From assembly GCF_000340215.1 (NCBI RefSeq), contig NW_006921543.1, positions 186,001-250,000 of the forward strand: a DNA stretch of 64,000 bases, written 5' to 3'. Source of the stretch: Pseudocercospora fijiensis CIRAD86. Lineage: Eukaryota; Ascomycota; Dothideomycetes; Mycosphaerellales; Mycosphaerellaceae. This document shows, piece after piece, positions 46,190 to 55,502 of this stretch. The notes below the pieces were generated by a model, which saw nothing but the letters and a program-made list of their open reading frames with translations, had not been told where the DNA came from and did no database searches. Each line of letters begins with the position of its first letter. The stretch's first letter is position 1. The translations under genes and the position numbers were made by a program.

Positions 46190-47405
46190 CTAACCAATTA
46201 GAGGCCGGCAAACTAGGACAATAAGACTACACTACTATAGTAAACGCGTACCGAGTGTTAATAAGCGCGCTATAACGCGTCAACTATCCGCTGCTCTTTT
46301 AGGAAACTACCTCTCTACTAACGCGCCCTATAGGTCCCCCTCTTATTCTTTATTCTATCGAGGCCTCGAGACCTAAGCGTTCGACAAGGGCGACGTACGC
46401 GCGCGTACGAATGACGGTAATAAAGGTAATAGTGTCGCGCTACGAGCTGGTAGTGCGCCGGCGGCCGGCGCGGCTATATTAGTAACGGTGTTACGGAGTG
46501 TATTGTTAGTCGAAGAAGGAAATCGAAAGCAAGGTGAAGTTAGCGCTAAGACGACTAGCGCTGCTATTGTTAACATTACTTGCTGTTATCGCTACGCCTA
46601 TAGACACAACCTTACCTACACTACGAGCCTAAGGCACCCTTAATCAAAACTTTGATTAAAGCCTTAAGCCTGTTAAAGGTTTAATTAAAACTTTAAGGCT
46701 AAGTCAAAACTTTAACTAAGTTAAAAGATTGAGCGACCAATAGACTAACTAAGGGCAAAACTATAGAGCTAAGCTAGCCGGGGTCGATCTTGCGGACAAT
46801 AGGTTACTCCTCGATCTTTCCGACCCTTTAAGCGAGGCGAACCTCTACTACTACACTTACAATAGCCTTTACTTATAGAAACCAGAAGAACTGAGTTTTT
46901 TGAAAAGATATAATTGGTTGACACTTAAAGGCTACTAAACCTAACTAATTTGGGCTGGTGAAACTACGATAGTAAATAATAGCCCTCGTAACAATAAGAA
47001 CAACCCTCGGAAGCGGACAAACCCTCGGAGCGGACATTTCTAGGTCTGTTAGAGTAGACGCAAAGAACTCGTACGACATCACTTAGAACGGAGGCAGTAC
47101 TACAATACCTCGTACGTCTACCTATTATAGTAGGGAAGACGCGCTCGTATTATAATTGGTCGAAGGCCCTCAATTCTTATAGATACATATCACTTTATAG
47201 TTCATTATATATAGAGATAGCGCAGTTAGAGTTGTACATTATATTGTTTAGAGGTGAGGTTTAACATAGTTACATAATTAGGTAGTTGAGTGTTCAATTC
47301 AGCGCGGGCTAAGCAGCTTATTAGACTTGCTAAGTTAGCGGCAATAGAGGTCGAGATTAGAACATAGGCAGGCTACGAGGGCGCGGCCTTTAGAAGGGAA
47401 GCGTG
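46190..47405. other. 3' untranslated region of the nested element
   Basis: About 1.2 kb between pol and the 3' LTR. It contains a run of near-repeats of TTAA(A/T)CTTTGATTAA-type text at about 46640-46730 and a purine-rich stretch (TAGAAGGGAAGCG, 47391-47403) right before the LTR that fits a polypurine tract. No coding motif is recognised. Confidence 0.5.
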
Positions 47406-47602
47406 TATTAGGACCAAAGAGGCTACACGTGATTAGCATATAACTAGGTCGAGTGAAGCTAGGGTCTCGATACCTTAGGCAGGGCTTAGCGCTTAGCGTT
47501 AGGCTAACTCTCCTGCCTTCCTCCCTCTCCTTCTAGATCCTTATCGAATACTACACTAATTCACTACTACCCTATCTACCTGCTGACATAACCCTTCTTA
47601 CA
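47406..47602 (+). repeat. 3' LTR of the nested element (197 bp)
   Basis: Starts TATTAGGACC and ends CTTCTTACA. It is followed at once by the duplicated target GCTAC and the rest of the outer integrase. Confidence 0.93.
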
Positions 47603-47607
47603 GCTAC

Positions 47608-48630
47608 GAACAATATAGCTAAGAAGGTTTAAGCGCTACTTGTTTCGTATAGGGCTAAGAACGTTCGTATCTCCCTATACTATCCCTAGTCGAATACTAT
47701 TATTAAGCGCGGCTATCGGTCGTTAATTAATGCCCTATCTAAGATAACTAATAGTAGCGATAGGTCCGTTCCTATCTCTACCCGCGTTCTAGCCCTTCTC
47801 TAGGCGGATCGAACTACTATTATCGATACGACTAGACTTACGCTAGTAGAGCTTATAATTAGAAGGGACGCCGTTCTTCCGATTAAGTTGTCCTACCGTA
47901 CGTATAGCGTTTACGACTAGGGATCTGTTCGTACTAGAGTAGATCTCCTTACTCTGCGCGCTAAGGCTCTTAAGGATATAACTACTACTTCTTAGGAGGG
48001 ACTTGCTCGACAACGTCGCCTTCGTAAGGAGGCTAAGTAGTATTTCGACGACTATAATGCTATTAACTAGGAGCCTCTAAAGGTTAGCGATATAGTCCTT
48101 CTATACCGGTCCGAACTAGAGTATAGTTACTCCTATAAGCTAGCCTTTAAGTAGAAGGGTCCTTATAGAGTAAAGGAGGTCCTTTACTCGGGTTCCGTAT
48201 ACCTTCTTTAGGAGCTAGATAGTGCTACCTTAAAGCACACTTACCCTCGGGCTAATCTAAAGAAGATCGTTTAGTTACGCGAACCTGTCTACCCTCCGCT
48301 AACCGAGGAGGAAGTTAGTGCCTCTATAGACCCTCTACCGTCCTTAGATGCCTATCGGGAGGAGGATCCTACCGCTATTATAGATCCTGTTCTACCTACG
48401 AACTATGCCTATCCCTAGATTCGTCTTAGTAAGCTATTAGGAATAACTTAAGAACAAAGGGAGGGTTATATACGGATTAACTATATATAGAGCGTTTCCG
48501 ATATTAATTCCGATTCTAATAGTAAACTAGACTTCTAGCTATCTAACTCTAACTCCGAGGAACCTAACTAGTCTAGCGATAAAGACCGCCTAGAATTATA
48601 GCTAGACGACCCCGAGACTAAATAATCGCA
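47608..48630 (+). pseudogene. outer element integrase, second part, and pol C-terminus
   Basis: Continuation of the outer pol after the nested insertion. The catalytic Glu region reads SNTIIKRGYRSLINALS (Lys where Glu is expected, a TGA-to-TAA type change), followed by ALLxADRTTIIDTTRLTLVEL and a C-terminal SH3-like segment (KVSDIVLLYRSELEYS). The frame fades near 48626. Confidence 0.8.
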
Positions 48631-48881
48631 TGTCCTTTCCTGCCTCTACTACGTTGCTTTCCTTACCTCTATTAACTATTCTCCGCGCTATTAATGTAGA
48701 GCGCTACCCTTTAGCTTTAGTCCTTACTGCCTATTCCTACGGATATTAATGCTCTTAGTTATTGCCCTTTTTTGCTTTTACCTTGTCTATTGTTTTGCTC
48801 TTTTGTCTTTTGCCTTCGATTAATGTTGCTATAGCTTTACTCTTTTTGTGTTTCCTTAGAAAAGAACTATACGAGGCATAA

Positions 48882-48916
48882 CTTCCGAATAATACCCTAG
48901 GGGTAGCATTCGGAAG
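48882..48916 (-). repeat. inter-ORF palindrome, copy 4 (reverse orientation, long arms)
   Basis: CTTCCGAATAATACCC and GGGTAGCATTCGGAAG: 16-bp arms with two mismatches. This copy lies about 250 bp after the outer pol and is the only one in reverse orientation. Confidence 0.85.
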
Positions 48917-49318
48917 CTAGCCGAACCTAACCTCCCGCCCTTCTAGGACTACTTCCCTCTAGTTTCCTAGTCTCTAGCAACCGCCCTTAGGTAGCAACGA
49001 TAATAAGATACTCCGCTAGAGAAGATTGTTCCTGCCCTAATTAGTATTAGTTACGTAGGACACTAAGAAAGGGAGGATCCCTCTCCCTTCCTAGCTCTTA
49101 GATAGACGTAGTAACCTAGGCCTATAGCCTCTAAGAATAGGGACCTTAGGCCGCTAAGCTTAGTGTCTAGAAGAAAGAAGAACGTACGGGCTACGTTTAT
49201 ATGCCTGCTGCTATAAAAGGTAATACTGCATCTATAACGATAGTGCTATAGGCTAATATAAGCTACGCTAGGCCTAGGCGATTTGCTCCTAATTGCCGAG
49301 CATCTCTAGAGAAAAGCC

Positions 49319-49343
49319 AATGCTACCCCGGGGGTATTATTAG
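49319..49343 (+). repeat. inter-ORF palindrome, copy 5 (forward)
   Basis: AATGCTACCCC then GGGGGTATTATTAG, about 425 bp upstream of the extra ORF. The 25 bases are identical to copy 2. Confidence 0.8.
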
Positions 49344-49767
49344 TCCCGCTAGCCTTACTACTATAGATTACTACTAGGTACTCGAACTAACTAGTTACAT
49401 TTCGAGTGCGCGGGAATCTACGAAAGCTAGAGGTTAATAAAGGCGCGTAGTCGCTACTAGCAATTAGCTAGATCGATTGTTAAACTTTAGCCTACCCTAC
49501 TAATAAAGGAGTCTCGTATATAGCTTCACTTTTTAGGGTCTATATATAGTCGTTATCCGTTTGCTTTACCGGAATATACGGACTACGCTACCTTCGTACC
49601 CTATTTAAGGCGAGCTTTCTAAGCTCTTTCTTCTACTCGAATACTAACTAACTTACTACCGCCTACCCCCTCCCCCTCCTTCTATCTAAACCCTTTAATT
49701 ATTATTAACAAGCTACGAACGTTTTTGTAAACTCGTTACTAACTCCTTTCCGCTCTAGTCGACTAAG

Positions 49768-52575
49768 ATGTCTTCCGGCGCCCTAAATCCGCTAGGCGCT
49801 AGTAGTAGTAGCAACCTACTAGCTCTAAACCTAGGCGTACTAGTCCCGATCGAAGCCCCCTCCGATAGCGCCTTAGCTACTATAACTAGCCTCGAGCACT
49901 ACTTCTAGATCGTTACCGCCTTTAAAGACCCTTAAGAGAAGATCTAGAACGCTCGCACCCTGCTACGCGTTATTAATAGGAACATTAAGAAGGCTACTAT
50001 CTTAGTTGCGTATAGTATAAACAACTTGCGTTAGTCTATCGGTAAGCGTATCTTTAAGCGCGAGGTCCTTAACGATATAGATATCGAACAAGCCTTTCCT
50101 ATCGTCTATAGCCTCGAGACGGCCGGTACCTAGATTCGTTTACGCTTTAAGACCCTCGACTAGGCCTTCGAATATTAGGGAGGACTAAGTAGTCTTCCTA
50201 AGAGCCTTATTAACTTCGCCTATAGTAGACAAGAGCGTACTAAGTAGGTCTCTTCGTTCGTTAATAAGTATAAGGTCTGTCGTTAAGGCGCCGAGTATCT
50301 TTCCTATACTATAATCTATCGTATGTCTACCGCTAGTAAGAAGGTAGGCAAGCAGTTACTTAACTTGTCCTTTACGCTTAACGACTTTACGACAGCCTAC
50401 TAGAAGAAGCACTACGATGCGATTATCTAGGTCGATCTTAACGTATAGACAACTAAGGATCTACTAAAAGAGAAGGGCTATCGTATTAATAGTATAGGCT
50501 TTATTATTAAAGGTTAAGAGGCTCCTATCGTTAATATCCTTAAACGTAAGGCTCTTCGCCTAGAAACCGAGGCCGATATGGCTACTAGTCTTACGCTCGC
50601 TATAGAAATGTAGGCTAAAGATCGTCGCTCGACCCGCAACCGTAAGGTCCCTTAAGAAGTTTAAGACGAGCGCGCTAAGGCCGAAGTAGCGCGTAAGAAG
50701 GCATTGTATGCTCGCTAGGCCCTCCGCAAGGCTAGCAAGAAGTATAGCACTCCTTCTAGTACCGACTATAGTACTAACTATAGTACTAACTATAGTAACT
50801 CGGATATTAATATGCTAGATATACTACTAGAAGATGTCTCCTCTAAAGGCTCCTTTAGCGAGCGTAGAGATAGAGGCCTCTCGCTAATCCTATTAACTAA
50901 GAATATCTATAGTTCTTATAAGGGCGACTCTATTGCGCACCTTATCACTAAGATCGATATAGTTCCTAAAGCCGATATAGGCAAAGCTCCTGCCGCCCTA
51001 TCTATCTATTAATAGCTCGACGACCTTAGTAAGCTAGGTAAAGAGCGGTTTACTATATATGCTAACTATATTAAGAAGGCTACTAAGGTCTATAGTCTTT
51101 ATACTAGTGCTAAGACGAGTGTCCTTATTAGCCGCCTATTAAAGATTAGACGTAATATCGCTAATTAAGATACCTTCGCTGCCCTTAAGGCTAATTAGGC
51201 CTATACGGACTAGTTTCCTAGACGCCCTATTACTGCCCCGACATCTCTAGGACTCTACGCGTTCAACCTTACTAGTACTATTACTCGCGCCCTTACGCTG
51301 ACGGATCGCTAGAGCAAGTTCGTTACTAGTATCCTTAGCTAAGGCACTTTCTTCGACCGCTTTCGCTAAACTAGCAACGCTATCTTCCCTTAAGTCTTTA
51401 GTTAGTTATAAGAACCTCGCGGAGTACATCTTCCTTTCCTTATCGATCTAATATAGGAGGAGTTTGAAATGTACCTCTAGTATATACGTACAATGCCTAA
51501 GTCTAAGCAAGAAGGCCGTAATACCCTTTAAACTTATAGTATAAGCAACTAAATCGTCCGCTAGCACCCTACCCTATAGCTCTTAGCTATCGCCCTTCGA
51601 CCTAATTACATATACGAGCTTATCTCTATCCCTAAGCCTACTAAGTTCTTTAAGGTTGGCGGTACTTATAAAAACTGTCCTTTTAAGGAGTCTACTCGTC
51701 TCGGACAAGATATAGTTAAGCTCGTAGCTAGCGAAGGTACTAGTTACCTACGTATTAAGGTCTGCCTTATATCTAAGGATAAGACTAGCTACTCTACTAT
51801 TATCGAAGGTATATATTAGCCTGAGGTCTTTGCGAACTAGGTTAAGAAGCTTAAGGCTCGTAGCCTAGTCCTACTAAGCAAGATCGGTAAGCTTACTAAT
51901 AAGCACCTTACCGACGACGACCTCGACTATATATTCGATAGTTAGCCTAATAGTAAGGGGCGTAAAGCGGAGTAGATCCTCAACCCTCTAAAGGAGTGCG
52001 AGGTCTCTATTTAGATGCTATACCTACTATATAGTAATCTAAAGACTAAGAGCAACCGTATATTAATTAACCTAGGCTACTCTCGCATTATTAACGGTAC
52101 TAAGGTTAAGGGCTACGAGAACTTAATAGTCTCTTAGGTTGCTAAAGCGCATCGCAATCTAACCGCCCTCCTAGCCTCTAACTCCTTCGTACTATTCGCT
52201 TTCCCTACGGCGATCTTAGTCGAAGGCCTCGGCTATATCTCCGACGCTCTAGTTAGTAGGATTCCTTAGTTAAGTTACGTTATTTAGAACGAAGTTAAAC
52301 AGATCCTCTAGCTTAATAACGAAGGACTTAAGGAATATCTATACGATTAGGAGAAAGCTGCAACGGAAAAGGCTATTAATCTCCTCGTTAATTAAGCTTT
52401 CTACGAGGGACAGTACTTCGGTGCTAATAGCTTTAACGTATACAGAGGAGATTTCGAGAGCCGACTAGCAGATAAGGTTATTGCTAGTAAGGATTACGGC
52501 GCGTTAAAGCAACAGTAGGTCTATATAGTGTTACTTAGGAAGTCGTTTTTACATAATTATAGTATCTAGGATTAA
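49768..52575 (+). pseudogene. extra ORF of the outer retroelement, about 930 codons, function unknown
   Basis: From ATG 49768 a single frame runs about 935 codons to 52573-52575 with dozens of TAG/TAA but no visible frameshift; the longest clean piece is 50812-51012. The N-terminal third is capsid-like or adaptor-like at best. A Lys/Arg/Ala-rich middle (about 50580-50740) is followed by short Tyr/Ser/Asn repeats (NYST) at 50760-50800. The C-terminal half has conserved-looking blocks (GLYAFNLTSTITRALTL, KFFKVGGTYKNCPF, LVASEGTSYLRIKVCL, ILINLGYSRIINGTKVKGYE). I do not recognise the family. The C-terminal half faintly recalls fungal 2OG-dioxygenase-like proteins, but I would not rely on that. 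Confidence 0.7.
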
Positions 52576-52597
52576 TACTACCCTAGGGGTATTATTA
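52574..52597 (+). repeat. inter-ORF palindrome, copy 6 (forward)
   Basis: AATACTACCC, TAG, GGGTATTATTA, directly at the 3' end of the extra ORF. The TA in place of TG in the left arm fits RIP. Confidence 0.8.
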
Positions 52598-52703
52598 CGG
52601 AGTTCTGAAAATAGCCTTAGCTAAGAACGCTAAGGATGTATATATGTTTGTTTTAAGCGCGTAATGTGAAGCGTGTCTAGTTAGATACGAAGAAAGGGAG
52701 GGA

Positions 52704-52982
52704 TATTAGCTAGTAACCGGCCCTATACCTATAGGCTAGTTTTAAGCCTATATAAGAGGCCTCCTTCTATAGAGTAGATAGATTATTAACCTCGTATAGT
52801 ACATTGTTTATGTTACACTTCTACAATGCCTATATTGTAGGGCTCTAGTTATTAGCCTAAGCGACAGTCTCGTTATCCTATCTTGCTAAACATAGCTGCC
52901 TATATTGCTATAGGTTATGTTACCCTCGGTAGCTTATACTATTGCTATAAGTAGTAGTAGTAGTGTTAGTTTCCGTCCTTTA
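52704..52982 (+). repeat. 3' LTR of the outer retroelement (279 bp)
   Basis: Pairs with 33529-33807. It is followed by CTAT (52983-52986), the second copy of the target duplication, and then by the rest of the transposase frame. Confidence 0.92.
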
Positions 52983-52986
52983 CTAT

Positions 52987-53657
52987 ACTAGACACTCTCT
53001 AACTAGTTTAACGTTCTATAGTCTAATAAATGCGCTATCCGCAATAGCTCTTATAAACGGCTATTTGTTACTCGTAGGGTCGCTAAACGCAATCTAGACG
53101 TTTATTCGAGGCCTCGCTTCTAACGCCTACCTTACTAGATAGTTTAGGCCTATATTAGTAGCATTAGTAGCAAAGGACCTATAGTCTTATAGAATATAAG
53201 CGATTAGGGCACTATAACTGTAGCCTTATATATAAGACGCATTATTCTAGTCGTTGCTAAGGAAATAGGCCGTATAAACAGCCTTATTGCCGGACAATAG
53301 TATAACTATATACTAGCGCTTTATTAACGTACTGCTATCTTCTAGTAAGACGGCGCTACCTCGTATAGAGCGGCCTCGACTATTGCCGCTATATAATAGC
53401 GCAATATTGCCTTAATAGACTAGCTACCTTCTTTACCTAATTTAAACCCGATTAAGAATATATAGCGCGCGATTAAGGCAGGCATTAAACAGCGTAGAGA
53501 CAGGCTAATAGGCCGTAAACTAGTACTAGTAATCCTTCGAGAATACGACAATATTACTAACTAATAGCTTAACTTCTAGATTAGCAGTATGCTATAGCGT
53601 TGTTAAGAGGTTATTAATACTAATAGCGGCCAAACTCGTTAGTAGATAGTGTCTTAA
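52987..53657 (+). pseudogene. Tc1/mariner-like transposase, C-terminal catalytic portion
   Basis: The frame of the N-terminal portion resumes here without a shift. It begins with the stretch where Tc1 transposases have WTxxxWxxVxWSDE; here the Trp codons are TAG and the last part reads SNK (AATAAA for GATGAA, both TpG to TpA). Later come LPSLPNLNPIKNI and RAIKAGIKQRRDR, the Tc1 landmark near the third catalytic residue, and a typical C-terminus INTNSGQTR at about 53613-53639. Confidence 0.85.
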
Positions 53658-53879
53658 TTATTGTCTTTGTTTGCCTTCTATACGGCTCTTAATTATTGTC
53701 TATAGTAGCCTTCTATATAGCTTAAAAATAGCTCCTTCTTAACCCTAATCGATACCTTCGAGAACTGAGGTTTTAGCAATGTACGGCGATTGGTTATTGC
53801 CCCGGTCCACTCACTATAACTACTAGGGGATAGCGGGACTAACTAGCAGGGAGGTAATTACAAGCGCCAGTTTAGCGCA

Positions 53880-53906
53880 TTAGCACTCCGATGCGCCCAG
53901 AGCCTG
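53880..53906 (-). repeat. right terminal inverted repeat (27 bp, followed by TA to 53908)
   Basis: Perfect reverse complement of 31721-31747. Not RIP-altered. The HET-domain gene starts 136 bp further on. Confidence 0.92.
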
Positions 53907-54044
53907 TAGAGCCGAGCTGTGTTTTCGTCCTCGGCTTTAGTTCGTGGAACAACAAGTGCATGAGCTGAGAACACCTCCCAAGGAGCGATTTTGAGCACGC
54001 AGTTTCCACCTTTGTTGACACCTCAGACGGCCTGCCAAACAACG

Positions 54045-55502
54045 ATGAAGCTAATTAGAGCTCAGACTGTCGAGATTCTTGAAGGTGCCCGCATCGAGCA
54101 CTGCAGATATGCAATCGTATCGCATCGCTGGGGCGATGAGGAGATTGAATTCCAAGAGTTTGGGACCGTTTCTTGCCGAAAGAAAGCAGGATGGAAGAAA
54201 GTGGAACATGCCTGCAGATTGGCCCGAGAACAGGGGTATGAATATGTGTGGATCGACACTTGCTGCATCGACAAGAAGAGCAGCGCAGAGCTATCGCAGG
54301 CCATCAACTCGATGTTTGAGTGGTATCAGCGCGCCGAGGAATGCTTTGTCTTCTTGACAGATGTTGTCAGCACTGAGCCTGATCAGAATTTCAAACGAAG
54401 CGATTGGTTTAATCGCGGATGGACTCTCCAAGAGCTGCTGGCGTGTAAGCGCGCCACCTTCTACAACAAGCGGTATGAAGCCATCGGCACCAAGGCCAAA
54501 TTAGCGGGTCACATTTCCGATGTCACGAGCATCGATGCCGTTTACCTTCAGCGGGGGAGGGATGTGAAGAACATCCACGATGCGAGCCTTGCTGAGCGTA
54601 TGAGCTGGGCTGCCAAGCGAAAGACGGAGCGGCCTGAAGATATCGCGTACTGCCTCCTGGGCATCTTCGAAGTCAACATGCCCTTACTGTATGGCGAAGG
54701 AGGCACACGCGCCTTTCTCCGCCTTCAACTCCAAATCATCGAGCACTCGGATGACGAGTCTATCCTTGCATGGCCAGAAGAGTCGTGCAGGAATGAAGAT
54801 TACCCCAACCCCGGCCTTCTCGCACAACACCCGAGAGCCTTTGAGTACTGTGCTTCAATCAAGCCTCTTCATACGAGACGCCACCCGCCTCACACCTTCA
54901 CGAGTCGTGGATTGGAGCTTCATTGTGCATCGTCCTGGTTCGACGCTTCACATGCCCCCGACAAAGCAGACCAGAACACATTCGAGATGATCTTTCCCTT
55001 GGACTGCGAGATCCACGAGCCGGAGCGCGCCAAGCTTGCTCTCATTTTACGCAAGTCTCCTGCCACAGGCAGCTTGTATCGGGACCGATGTCAGAAACTT
55101 GAGAGTCAGAGCGTGTTCTTCCATTACTTCACGCAGCCAATCACGGTCCACGTGCCTCAGCCAGAACTTGGGCAGTCGGGCTCGAGGTCCTCTGGCGGTG
55201 AGACTGCAACGGGACCCCTGATCTGGATTTTTAGCAATAGGCTTGCCAGATGGACACTGGAGATTGCTGTGATTCTTGCAACACTATTGATGTTAACGCG
55301 GCTCCAAGTTCTTGTAGCATCTTCTAGTTCCCTGGCGCTATCAGCCACGCAGCTGATTGCGTGGGTTTCTTGGTCAATCTTGTGGTCTATCACCGGACAG
55401 GATAAAAGCTTCCTCGCAAAGGCGCTCAGTATAGGACTCATTGTCGCCTTGGCTTGTGGGTTGCGTTCTCGTAACTTGGATGATGTCTCGAGGATGCCAT
55501 GA
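54045..55502 (+). CDS. HET-domain (heterokaryon incompatibility) protein with C-terminal membrane segments
   Basis: 485 residues, no intron. The start is the ATG giving MKLIRAQTVEIL (A at -3); the frame stays open upstream but without another ATG. HET domain motifs run through the first 220 residues: YAIVSHRWGDEEI, YVWIDTCCIDK, SMFEWYQRAEECFVFL, SDWFNRGWTLQELLA and EDIAYCLLGIFEVNMPLLYGEG. Two or three hydrophobic segments lie near the end (WTLEIAVILATLLML, LIAWVSWSILW, IGLIVALACGL). HET proteins act in nonself recognition and can trigger cell death; the partner is unknown. The short distance to the transposon end means that most of its promoter would be transposon DNA or lost. Confidence 0.9.
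   Translation: MKLIRAQTVEILEGARIEHCRYAIVSHRWGDEEIEFQEFGTVSCRKKAGWKKVEHACRLAREQGYEYVWIDTCCIDKKSSAELSQAINSMFEWYQRAEECFVFLTDVVSTEPDQNFKRSDWFNRGWTLQELLACKRATFYNKRYEAIGTKAKLAGHISDVTSIDAVYLQRGRDVKNIHDASLAERMSWAAKRKTERPEDIAYCLLGIFEVNMPLLYGEGGTRAFLRLQLQIIEHSDDESILAWPEESCRNEDYPNPGLLAQHPRAFEYCASIKPLHTRRHPPHTFTSRGLELHCASSWFDASHAPDKADQNTFEMIFPLDCEIHEPERAKLALILRKSPATGSLYRDRCQKLESQSVFFHYFTQPITVHVPQPELGQSGSRSSGGETATGPLIWIFSNRLARWTLEIAVILATLLMLTRLQVLVASSSSLALSATQLIAWVSWSILWSITGQDKSFLAKALSIGLIVALACGLRSRNLDDVSRMP

Larger units (their letters stand above)
40439..47602 (+). mobile_element. nested Ty3/gypsy chromovirus-like LTR retrotransposon (inner element)
   Basis: 7,164 bp with two 197-bp LTRs, flanked by perfect 5-bp duplications GCTAC (40434-40438 and 47603-47607). 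It has gag with zinc knuckle, protease, RT, RNase H, integrase and a C-terminal chromodomain, the order of fungal chromoviruses. It lies inside the integrase gene of the outer element, same orientation. Heavily RIP-mutated; inactive. Confidence 0.92.
48631..49767. other. spacer between pol and the extra ORF of the outer element
   Basis: About 1.1 kb with no recognised coding motif. It holds palindrome copies 4 and 5. From about 49600 it has CTATTTAAGG and a C/T-rich leader ending at an ATG (49768), which looks like a separate promoter for the extra ORF. Confidence 0.5.
33529..52982 (+). mobile_element. large Ty3/gypsy-like LTR retroelement with an extra 3' ORF (outer element)
   Basis: Bounded by two 279-bp LTRs (33529-33807, 52704-52982) that start TATTAG (TGTTAG before RIP) and end TTTA, flanked by CTAT on both sides. 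The order is leader, gag with zinc knuckle, protease, RT, RNase H, integrase, then an additional ORF of about 930 codons before a purine tract (AGAAAGGGAGGGA) and the 3' LTR. Without the nested element and its duplicated site it is about 12.3 kb, large for the group. All coding parts carry RIP-type stops and cannot be functional. Confidence 0.87.
31719..53908 (+). mobile_element. Tc1/mariner-like DNA transposon, interrupted by nested LTR retroelements
   Basis: The block is bounded by TA plus a perfect 27-bp inverted repeat beginning CAGGCTCTGGGCGCATCGGA. Both TAs fit the family's TA target duplication. Inside lies a transposase frame (32199-33528) that resumes at 52987 after a 19.4-kb insertion. 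Without the insertion and one CTAT copy the element is about 2.7 kb. The interior is depleted in CpA and TpG and packed with TAG/TAA, as expected from RIP, whereas roughly the outer 100 bp at each end are not. Confidence 0.88.

Noticed and set aside
46373..46576. Minus-strand frame in the 3' region of the nested element
   Set aside because: Chance frame in RIP-altered non-coding DNA.
34477..52597. Reading the six palindromes as a protein motif (NATPGVLL in one frame)
   Set aside because: The frame is not that of the neighbouring ORFs, one copy is reversed, and the conservation is of a palindrome at the nucleotide level.
31719..53908. Starship-type giant element
   Set aside because: No tyrosine-recombinase (DUF3435) captain is seen at either edge; the TA and TIR ends with a split Tc1 transposase explain the block.
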